A stretch of DNA of 30,186 bases. It comes from Caldilinea sp. CFX5. GTDB taxonomy: Bacteria > Chloroflexota > Anaerolineae > Caldilineales > Caldilineaceae. A model generated the notes under the pieces. The model was not told the origin of the DNA and did no database searches. It saw only the letters and a program-made list of their open reading frames with translations. Shown piece by piece: positions 15,948-22,337 of this stretch (the stretch's first letter is position 1; the number at the start of each line of letters is the position of its first letter). Both the position numbers and the translations under genes were made by a program. The stretch spans positions 1-30,186 of the forward strand of contig QWII01000143.1 in assembly GCA_021405325.1 (NCBI GenBank), read 5' to 3'.

Positions 15948-17567
15948 ATGTCTACCTACGACACCCTCATCCGCAACGCCCGCATCATTGACGGGACGGG
16001 CAACCCCTGGTTTTATGGCGATGTAGCCCTGGCCGGCGATCGCATTGCGGCGATTACGGCGCCCGGCTCGATTGCGCTGGAACAATGCGCGACGCTTATT
16101 GACGCTACCGGCCTGGTCGTCTGCCCCGGCTTTATTGACATCCAAAGCCACTCCATTCTACCGCTGATGCACGATGGGCGGTCGCTCTCCAAGATCACGC
16201 AGGGCGTCACCACCGAGATCATGGGCGAAGGATGGACGCCGGCGCCCTGTGGCGGTCTCTTCACCGACCCCTATACGTTGAGTCTAGTCACATTTGACGT
16301 GGGCGAATGGCGCGAGCGGATGAAGACGTGGCGCCGCTTTGGCGATTGGCTCCATGCGATGATCGACCACGGCGTTTCACCCAACATCGGCTCCTTTCTG
16401 GGCGGCGGCACTTTGCGTGCCTATGCGAAAGGAATGGCGATGGGGCAAGCTAACGCCGATGAATTGACACTGATGAAACGCGTCATGGCCGAAGCGATGG
16501 AGGATGGCGCTTTTGGCGTGGCCTATGCGCTGATCTATCCGCCGGACACCTATGTTGAAACCGATGAAATTGTCGAGGTTTGTAAAGTCATTGCCCGCTA
16601 CGGTGGTGTTTATATTTCCCATGTCCGCTCAGAAGCGGCACAGTTACATCAAGGTATTGGCGAGGCGCTAGAGATTGGGCGGCGCGCCGGTTGCCCGGTG
16701 GAGATCTACCACCTGAAAGCATCGGGTCAGGAAAACTGGTGGAAGATACCGGAGATTATCACCATGATCGACCAGGCGCGCCGCAACGGGGTTGATGTCA
16801 CCGCCGACATGTACCCCTACACCGCTTCCGGCACCGGCTTGATGGCAATGTTTCCAACCTGGGTCTCAGCCGATGGCAAGTTTTTTGATAATCTGCGCGA
16901 CCCGACTATCCGCGCGCGAATTCATGACGAAATGAGTAACCCTGCCGGCGGCTTAATGGCGAGTCCACCCGAAGTGGTGATGCCGATTGGCTTTGAAAAG
17001 CCGGCCAACAAGCAATATGTAGGCAAGCGGCTGGTGGAAATTGCGGCCATGCGCAACCAACACTGGATCGACGCGGCGATGGATCTGCTGTTAAGCGAGG
17101 AGCAGCGGATCGGCACCATTTATTTCAAGATGAGCGAGGAGAATCTAACGCTGCAACTGCGCCAGCCGTGGATCAAAATCGCAACCGATGCCGGCGGTTA
17201 TGATCCGGTGTGGGGCATTCCCCAAGGGCCAACTCATCCGCGCACCTATGGCGCCTATCCGCGTGTTTTAGGGAAGTATGTGCGCGAAGAAGGGGTGTTA
17301 CCGTTAGAAGATGCCATCCGCAAGATGACCGCCGCCGTGGCAGATCGCTTGGGTCTACGTGATCGCGGTTTGTTACGCGCGGGCTATTACGCCGATGTTG
17401 TCCTCTTCAACCCGGCCACCGTCACGGATCGCGCCACCTATGCTGACTCCCATCAACTCTCGGTTGGCATTACCGATGTTTGGATCAATGGCGTGCCGGT
17501 GTTAGTCAGCGGTGTTCACACGGGCGCGACACCCGGTCGATTTGTTACCGGGGCAGGTGGCAGGTAG
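15948..17567 (+). CDS. Amidohydrolase, N-acyl-D-amino-acid deacylase type
   Basis: Metal-dependent hydrolase of the D-aminoacylase branch of the amidohydrolase superfamily, which removes the acyl group from N-acyl-D-amino acids; 539 residues, cytosolic. Seen: N-terminal LIRNARIIDGTG, CPGFIDIQSHS at 60-70, QGVTTEIMGEGW, YISHVRSEAAQL, VEIYHLKASG, VTADMYPYTASGTGL, KIATDAGG and the C-terminal GLLRAGYYADVVLFNP. The usual first-strand H-x-H reads Q66-S-H68 here, so the binuclear site may be modified. AAAGGA about 10 bases upstream supports the start. It is divergent from the small-gene pair at 15146-15851. Substrate could also be a D-peptide, a cyclic imide or a related amide. Confidence 0.85.
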   Translation: MSTYDTLIRNARIIDGTGNPWFYGDVALAGDRIAAITAPGSIALEQCATLIDATGLVVCPGFIDIQSHSILPLMHDGRSLSKITQGVTTEIMGEGWTPAPCGGLFTDPYTLSLVTFDVGEWRERMKTWRRFGDWLHAMIDHGVSPNIGSFLGGGTLRAYAKGMAMGQANADELTLMKRVMAEAMEDGAFGVAYALIYPPDTYVETDEIVEVCKVIARYGGVYISHVRSEAAQLHQGIGEALEIGRRAGCPVEIYHLKASGQENWWKIPEIITMIDQARRNGVDVTADMYPYTASGTGLMAMFPTWVSADGKFFDNLRDPTIRARIHDEMSNPAGGLMASPPEVVMPIGFEKPANKQYVGKRLVEIAAMRNQHWIDAAMDLLLSEEQRIGTIYFKMSEENLTLQLRQPWIKIATDAGGYDPVWGIPQGPTHPRTYGAYPRVLGKYVREEGVLPLEDAIRKMTAAVADRLGLRDRGLLRAGYYADVVLFNPATVTDRATYADSHQLSVGITDVWINGVPVLVSGVHTGATPGRFVTGAGGR

Positions 17568-17573
17568 CAGGCG

Positions 17574-17633
17574 GCAAGTGGCAAGTGGCAGGTGTCCAGG
17601 TTAATGGCGATTAGTTGTATACTTGCCACTTGC
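17574..17633 (+). terminator. Terminator-like inverted repeat after the deacylase
   Basis: GCAAGTGGCAAGT (17574-17586) and ACTTGCCACTTGC (17621-17633) are perfect 13-bp arms 7 bp past the stop. The left side is embedded in short GGCAGGTAGC/GGCAAGT reiterations. The T-tract is missing. Confidence 0.4.
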
Positions 17634-17647
17634 TACCACCACGCCGC

Positions 17648-17755
17648 TTAACTAAGCGCATGAATGGTTTGGGGCATGATTGTCCACATGACGGACAGTA
17701 AAAATGCAACCAACCCCACGACTGTAATGGTGTGTTTAAATGTGTACGGTTTCAT
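17648..17755 (-). CDS. Possible 35-residue single-pass membrane peptide
   Basis: Reading starts at ATG 17755, preceded by TAAGGAG with about 7-base spacing, and gives MKPYTFKHTITVVGLVAFLL followed by SVMWTIMPQTIHALS: a basic N-terminus and one hydrophobic helix of about 17 residues. The frame continues upstream to 17851, but that part lacks a good start context. No family is recognised. The good ribosome-binding site and typical membrane topology argue for a real small protein in an otherwise gene-poor 600-bp gap. Confidence 0.45.
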   Translation of the reverse strand: MKPYTFKHTITVVGLVAFLLSVMWTIMPQTIHALS

Positions 17756-18166
17756 AATCTGCTCCTTACCTGTTTTGTTTCGCCCCTCTCTTATCACAAT
17801 GATGCTGTGAAGCGTGTCGTGCAAACGCCCCAGACCCAACGCAGTAATCAATGTGACCTCTTGCCGTTAGCGTACCACGAGTCATTGCCAAAATTCCTTT
17901 CATTTATCTGTCAGCGAAGCGCAACTTGTCCGTTAAGCGTGCGTCATATTATGGTCTTCAGTAGCCAAACAATCGGATTATTTTCCTCGGTTAAATTACG
18001 TTTGAATTAAAATTTTCCTCAAAATCCAACTGGACTTCTGCCTGTTCCGTAAGTCCAATCCAATAGAGAACGCACTTGCCTTTGACCTGCGTTACCGCTC
18101 CACAAAATGCGTAATCCGCTTCAACCAATTGGCGTAAAGCAGCTAGGTATGCTACAATAAGAACAC
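17756..18166. other. AT-richer gap with no confident gene
   Basis: This stretch between the small peptide and the primase is less GC-rich than its surroundings. It contains the primase promoter candidate and a reverse-strand open stretch ending with TAA at 17991-17993 whose translation looks protein-like but has no start codon. I see no RNA gene or repeat here. Confidence 0.4.
18129..18158 (+). promoter_or_regulatory. Candidate sigma70-type promoter for the primase gene
   Basis: TTGGCG (18129-18134), an 18-bp spacer and TACAAT (18153-18158). The predicted transcription start near 18165 would make ATG 18167 leaderless, which favours ATG 18215 or 18230 as the true translation start. Confidence 0.5.
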
Positions 18167-20377
18167 ATGTTCGTTTGCGTACCGATTCGATTTTTGCGAG
18201 CCTTACCGAGAGAAATGAGCGACAACATGATCCAAGAAACCGTGATTACCCCAACTTATACCCAGCGCCTCTTTGCCCATCTGCATCGCGGCGGACGTTA
18301 CGCCCACCTCTGGACCGATGCCGGTCACGCTTCCTACTGGTTCCGCGTGGACACGAACCAGCGACGGCGCGTACCCAAACGCTGGCTACAACACAACGTC
18401 TACTATTCTGTTCACCCGCTGTCACAAATTCCACCCCAGAACAGCAGCGGCAGCCGCGACCGGCGCTTTATCAGCAGCCAGACGGAGTACATCTGCGCCA
18501 TCAACACCCTCTTTGCCGAGTTTGACAGCAAGGATGCCGTTCTGCCGCTGGAATACGCGCCCTATCTGCCGGCCGGCTATCGGTTGATGAGCGTAGTAGA
18601 GAAGCACAACGCCGTGAAGGCTGCCAAAGAGACGCTCTTTTACCGGTCGCCGGAGCGCTTCAAAGCGCGCACCTTTCACCAACTGCGAACGCTACCCTAC
18701 CCGCCTAGTGTGATCGTTGATAGTGGCGGAGGCTACCATTGTGTACCACTGAATACTGAAATACTAACGCAAACTGGTTGGAAGAACTGGAAAGAAGTTC
18801 AACCTGGTGACACCGTACTCGGCTATGATCGGGAACAAGGTGTCATGGCTTGGACAACTATGCGTGCTAAAATTATGAAGGAAGCTGATAAGCTTGTTCG
18901 ACTTGGCAACGGTATATTTTCGGTGGTTTGTACACCGGAACATCAATGGGTTTGTCATGTTAAAGAGGGTCATCAACGTAGACGCTCCACACATAACCAA
19001 CTTGTTGCCACAGAAAAAATTTCCCGACGACATAAGGTTGTGTTGAGCGCACCTTTTACAAATACAAGACAACCCATACTGGTTAATCCGCAAGAAGCAG
19101 GCATTTTGGGGTGGCTTGCTACTGAGGGATCGATCACTGAACAGGTTCATATCAACCAAAGTGAACGTAAGTATGCAGATGAAATTCGTTCTTTATTAAA
19201 GGATGTACCCCATACAGAACGTTTCAGTCATGGCGAAACAGACATGGTGACGTGGAATCTCAACATCAATTGGTTTCGTGATCTCTGGCAACGGGCAGGA
19301 ATGACAGGAGGAAAACATGAAGCTGATTGGTGTAACTTTGTTCTTCATCTTTCTGATGAGGCGCGCAATGCTTTTCTAGATGCAGCCTTTAAGGGGGATG
19401 GCACTTATAACTATAACGGAAAAGTTATTTTTCAAAATCCCGGCAACATTGCTGATGCACTTAAGTTAGCCATTTTTTTGAGCGGATGCACACCGCTTAC
19501 TGGTTATACACAAAATAGACCTATCCAGATGATTCGATATGGAAAGCCTTTTGCCACTTGGAATCTTTCTGTTACGGATGTAGGGGAAGGCGCGGTTTGG
19601 TGTCCACAAACAGATTTGGGAACATGGGTAATGCGCCAAGGTGACACTATTTGTATTACAGGTAATTGTTACTGGCTCCTACGCGACACCGTGCCGCTTG
19701 ACGCCACCAATCGCAATGACGTACAGGTGATCCAGAATGGCTGGGTCAAGGTGGTAGGCGGTGATCCGGGGGCGGCGGATCTGCGGCGTGTATTGCGGGT
19801 GCCGGGGACCTTCAATTGCAAACCGGCCTTTGGCGACGAAGCCCCTCAGGTCAGCTTTGTCAAAGCCAACTTTGATCTGCTCTATGACTACCACCAACTG
19901 GAAGAAGTGGTCAATGATTGGCTCTTTGCCCAGCGCGCTCGTCATCGTCGCCGCGCCCGCCGCCAACCGACCGAGCAGGAGACCAACGATGTGCGCGCCC
20001 GGTTCAACCAGCAACAGTCGCTGGTCGATCTGCTGCGCCGTCATGGTTATCAGGTGAGCTATCAACATGGCGCGCAGACGCGGCTGGCGCGACCGGGGCG
20101 GGATCGCTTCCACACCTCCGTCACCGTCTTTGCCGCCCACGGCGATGTGCCGGAGCGTTCGGTGCACTTTAGCACTAATGACCCGCTCTACAGCGCCGAA
20201 CGGGTCAACGAACAGACCGGCTTGTTGCGGCGCCGGCTCTATGACGCCTTTGCGGTCTACGCCCTGCTCGATCATGGTGGCGACTGGCAGGCCGCTTTTC
20301 GGGCTGCGGCCAAAGCGGTGGAAACACACACTGACGGTGGCGTGAGTTGGCAGGAATCCCAGGCAGATAAGGTATAA
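18167..20377 (+). CDS. Primase-polymerase (AEP-type) precursor interrupted by an intein
   Basis: The 736-residue precursor has two host parts around an intein at 192-500; splicing would leave about 427 residues. Host motifs fit an archaeo-eukaryotic-type primase: the acidic strand LFAEFDSKD (E118, D120, D123), the SGGGYH motif with H191, and a downstream DLRRVLRVPGTFNCKP like the family's R-x-P-G-T-x-N-x-K. Such enzymes make primers or extend DNA and are common on plasmids and phages. After splicing the active-site strand reads VIVDSGGGYH-CYWLL. The C-terminal 200 residues contain an Arg-rich stretch (RARHRRRARRQ) and are not recognised. No helicase or integrase is adjacent. ATG 18215 (MSDNMIQET) may be the true start, since the promoter sits only 9 bp before ATG 18167. 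Confidence 0.8.
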   Translation: MFVCVPIRFLRALPREMSDNMIQETVITPTYTQRLFAHLHRGGRYAHLWTDAGHASYWFRVDTNQRRRVPKRWLQHNVYYSVHPLSQIPPQNSSGSRDRRFISSQTEYICAINTLFAEFDSKDAVLPLEYAPYLPAGYRLMSVVEKHNAVKAAKETLFYRSPERFKARTFHQLRTLPYPPSVIVDSGGGYHCVPLNTEILTQTGWKNWKEVQPGDTVLGYDREQGVMAWTTMRAKIMKEADKLVRLGNGIFSVVCTPEHQWVCHVKEGHQRRRSTHNQLVATEKISRRHKVVLSAPFTNTRQPILVNPQEAGILGWLATEGSITEQVHINQSERKYADEIRSLLKDVPHTERFSHGETDMVTWNLNINWFRDLWQRAGMTGGKHEADWCNFVLHLSDEARNAFLDAAFKGDGTYNYNGKVIFQNPGNIADALKLAIFLSGCTPLTGYTQNRPIQMIRYGKPFATWNLSVTDVGEGAVWCPQTDLGTWVMRQGDTICITGNCYWLLRDTVPLDATNRNDVQVIQNGWVKVVGGDPGAADLRRVLRVPGTFNCKPAFGDEAPQVSFVKANFDLLYDYHQLEEVVNDWLFAQRARHRRRARRQPTEQETNDVRARFNQQQSLVDLLRRHGYQVSYQHGAQTRLARPGRDRFHTSVTVFAAHGDVPERSVHFSTNDPLYSAERVNEQTGLLRRRLYDAFAVYALLDHGGDWQAAFRAAAKAVETHTDGGVSWQESQADKV
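18740..19666 (+). mobile_element. Intein with LAGLIDADG homing endonuclease in the primase
   Basis: 309 residues, C192 to N500 of the precursor. N-terminal splicing block: CVPLNTEILTQTGWKNWKEV, with the usual PGDTVLGYD. Block B is CTPEHQW. Two endonuclease motifs, LGWLATEGS (E320) and FLDAAFKGDG (D411), keep their acidic residues. The end reads WCPQTDLGTWV ... ICITGN followed by C501 as the +1 nucleophile; the penultimate residue is Gly rather than the common His. The intein DNA is visibly more AT-rich than both flanking extein parts, which suggests separate, fairly recent arrival. It lies directly after the catalytic His191, as expected for an element that targets conserved sites. Confidence 0.92.
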
Positions 20378-20457
20378 TAGGGTCATGGTAATACCGTGAA
20401 GGCGCGTGCAGCGCGGTCACTACCCCAGAGCTTACGCAACAATCGTTGGTGAAAACA

Positions 20458-20534
20458 GACCAGACCTCCGGGAAGGGGTCAAGAGCAACACCGGTTTACA
20501 AGCCGACGTTTGACCCCTTCCCGGAGGTCTGGTC
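20458..20534. repeat. Perfect 24-bp-arm inverted repeat
   Basis: GACCAGACCTCCGGGAAGGGGTCA (20458-20481 in part shown by its ends GACCAGACC and GGGGTCA) pairs exactly with 20511-20534. An outer CTTACG (20431-20436) and CGTAAG (20543-20548) enclose it, again a nested layout. It lies between the primase stop and the Uma2 gene. Confidence 0.85.
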
Positions 20535-20574
20535 GGCCTGTACGTAAGTCCTGTACCCAACGAGGAGACCTTTT

Positions 20575-21372
20575 ATGACAACGGTAGCGCAACATGATCT
20601 GCTTGAACGAACAGCACACCAACCCACTGAACCTGATTGGGAGCGCGGCTGGCGTTACGAAACAATCCAACTGGTGGATGGCAAAGAGGAGTTGGTGCGC
20701 ATTCCCCTCACCGATGAAGAGGTCCTTCATCCACAAGAAGGATATATTATGCCCGAACGTACATATCATGAAACGATCTGTCGCGATCTCAGCGATATGC
20801 TGCTGATGCGCTATAAAGATCAAGTTGAAATGGCCGTTTTTCATGATTTGAGCTTTGAGTGGGACAAACCTGACCTCAAGGACCATGCGCCTGACATTGC
20901 CATTGTACCCCATGTGCATGACCGTGATGCTGATCGCGAGAAGTTCATCGTCGCCGAAGAGAAGACACGCCCGCTGTTAATTATTGAAGTTGTTTCACCG
21001 AAGACGCGTAACAATGATCGATCCACCAAGGTCAAGCAGTATGCACGAGCAGGTGTGCAAGAGTATCTTTATATTGACCATTGGACGCGCAAGGGACAGG
21101 AGATTTGGGAAGTTGTCGGTTTTCGGCTGGAAGAAGGACAATATGTGCCCCTTGTACCGGACGAAGATGGCGCAATCTACTGCCGAAGCGTAGGCTTGCG
21201 CATTGGTATTGAAAACGGTAAGGTGTGGGTCGAAGATGCCGAAACCGGCCGGGATCTGCTTACACCCTTGGCTATACAACAGGCCCTACATGTGGCGGAA
21301 GAAGCGCGCTTCGGCTGCTCTGCGCGCATTGCCGAATTAGAAGCACAAATGCGAGCGTTAAAAGGTGAATAG
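20575..21372 (+). CDS. Uma2 family endonuclease-like protein (DUF820)
   Basis: PD-(D/E)xK-fold protein, 265 residues. Core residues: PD in HAPDIAIVP, E in LLIIEVVSPKT, K in STKVKQYARAGVQEYLYID. The N-terminal extension (YETIQLVDGKEELVRIPLTDEEVLHPQEG) and a C-terminal coiled-coil-like tail (ARIAELEAQMRALKGE) are the longer form seen in multi-copy Uma2 families. GAGGAG is well placed before the ATG. A strong terminator follows at 21407-21450, so it is a single-gene unit. Function of the family is unresolved; nuclease activity is assumed from the fold. Confidence 0.87.
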   Translation: MTTVAQHDLLERTAHQPTEPDWERGWRYETIQLVDGKEELVRIPLTDEEVLHPQEGYIMPERTYHETICRDLSDMLLMRYKDQVEMAVFHDLSFEWDKPDLKDHAPDIAIVPHVHDRDADREKFIVAEEKTRPLLIIEVVSPKTRNNDRSTKVKQYARAGVQEYLYIDHWTRKGQEIWEVVGFRLEEGQYVPLVPDEDGAIYCRSVGLRIGIENGKVWVEDAETGRDLLTPLAIQQALHVAEEARFGCSARIAELEAQMRALKGE

Positions 21373-21406
21373 CTAAGCCCAACATAGACAATTACTCAGC
21401 CATAAC

Positions 21407-21450
21407 AAACCGGCGCACCTTATGGTAATGGTGCGCCGGTTTGTTTTTTA
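21407..21450 (+). terminator. Rho-independent terminator of the Uma2 gene
   Basis: AAACCGGCGCACC (21407-21419) and GGTGCGCCGGTTT (21430-21442) form a perfect 13-bp stem with a 10-base loop, followed by GTTTTTT. It lies 35 bp after the stop. Confidence 0.9.
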
Positions 21451-21540
21451 CTTTTGCGCATTTATCGATTTACAATCCTGTATGGTACACTACCTCTCAA
21501 CTTTGCCAACCCTTTGCAGCCTACTCGTTCGCTAATCGAT

Positions 21541-21758
21541 TGATTGGTAGTAAAGACTTATGAAGGTTAGGAAAATAAACCGGTAATCGTAGTAATCGTA
21601 GGTGCGGTTTGTAACCGCACGGTTCTCAGGGAACAAGTGCGGTTACAAACGGGAACAAGTGCGGTTACAAACCGCACCTACGATTACCGAAACAAATTTT
21701 TAACTCCCATTAGTCTTTGGATGGGCGGGGGAAAGACTAAAGTCTTTACTACCAATCA
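21541..21758. mobile_element. MITE-like element, copy 1, with nested palindrome
   Basis: Perfect 18-bp terminal inverted repeats TGATTGGTAGTAAAGACT (21541-21558) and AGTCTTTACTACCAATCA (21741-21758). Inside are an inner CATTAGTCTTT end shared with the element at 29411, an inner long palindrome (21592-21620 against 21659-21687, GTAATCGTAGGTGCGG type) and a 22-bp direct duplication (21629-21650 and 21651-21672). No transposase is encoded. It fills most of the 415-bp gap before the cyclic-nucleotide-binding gene. Confidence 0.75.
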
Positions 21759-21787
21759 TCATAGGCCAACCCAGGAGCGTGACGCGC

Positions 21788-22255
21788 ATGAGTTTCTCAT
21801 CACTCTTTGCCTACCCAACCGAAAGCACGCCTGCACCCATTGCCGACCAACCCTTTCTGACCCACTGGACGCACAGCCAGTGGCAGAAGCTCTTTGCCCT
21901 GACCCAAACCTACCGCTACAGTGTTGGTGATTGGGTGATTCGGCAGGGGGCGACGGATCGCGCGTTCTATCTGGTCGCCTTTGGTCGGCTGGAAGTGGTG
22001 GGAAATGTGGGTGGCAAGAATAATCAACGCCTGGCCCTGATCGAAGCGGGGGCGATTGTCGGTGAGCAAAGTTTTCTTGATGGCCGTCCTCAGCCGCTAG
22101 ATGTACGCGCTGTCACTGAAGCCGAAACAGTGCGCCTGAGCTTTGAAGCCTTCGCCATCTTTGCCGCCCGTGAACCTGCGCTGACGCGTGATTTGGCCCT
22201 GGAAATCGGACGAATTGTTTCGTTACGGTTACGAGCAGCAACAGGAACGGGGTAA
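21788..22255 (+). CDS. Cyclic nucleotide-binding domain protein, no output domain
   Basis: 155 residues forming one CRP-type cNMP-binding beta-barrel: RYSVGDWVIRQGATDRAFYLVAFGRLEV, then LIEAGAIVGEQSFLDGRPQPLDVRAVTEAETVRLSFEAF. The phosphate-binding cassette region (VGEQSFLDGRPQPLDVRA) is present but degenerate at the usual R-T/S position, so the ligand is uncertain. There is no helix-turn-helix, so it is not a complete Crp/Fnr regulator and probably acts through a partner. ATG 21788 is preferred over GTG 21779, since AGGAG lies 10 bases upstream of the ATG. It is 82 bp ahead of the redox fusion gene and likely cotranscribed. Confidence 0.82.
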   Translation: MSFSSLFAYPTESTPAPIADQPFLTHWTHSQWQKLFALTQTYRYSVGDWVIRQGATDRAFYLVAFGRLEVVGNVGGKNNQRLALIEAGAIVGEQSFLDGRPQPLDVRAVTEAETVRLSFEAFAIFAAREPALTRDLALEIGRIVSLRLRAATGTG

Positions 22256-22337
22256 CGCCACATCGTCGCCAACTACACATTTACACAACACGAATCACGC
22301 AACACGAATCACCAATCACCCAACCGGAGAATCGCTT

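Noticed and set aside
19679..20386. Minus-strand open frame of 235 codons opposite the primase C-terminal part
   Set aside because: Its codon use mirrors the plus-strand gene and it has no recognisable motif.
22188..22337. N-terminal extension of the redox fusion gene
   Set aside because: It overlaps the cNMP gene and crosses an ACACGAATCAC-type spacer repeat; GTG 22338 has a well-placed GGAG.
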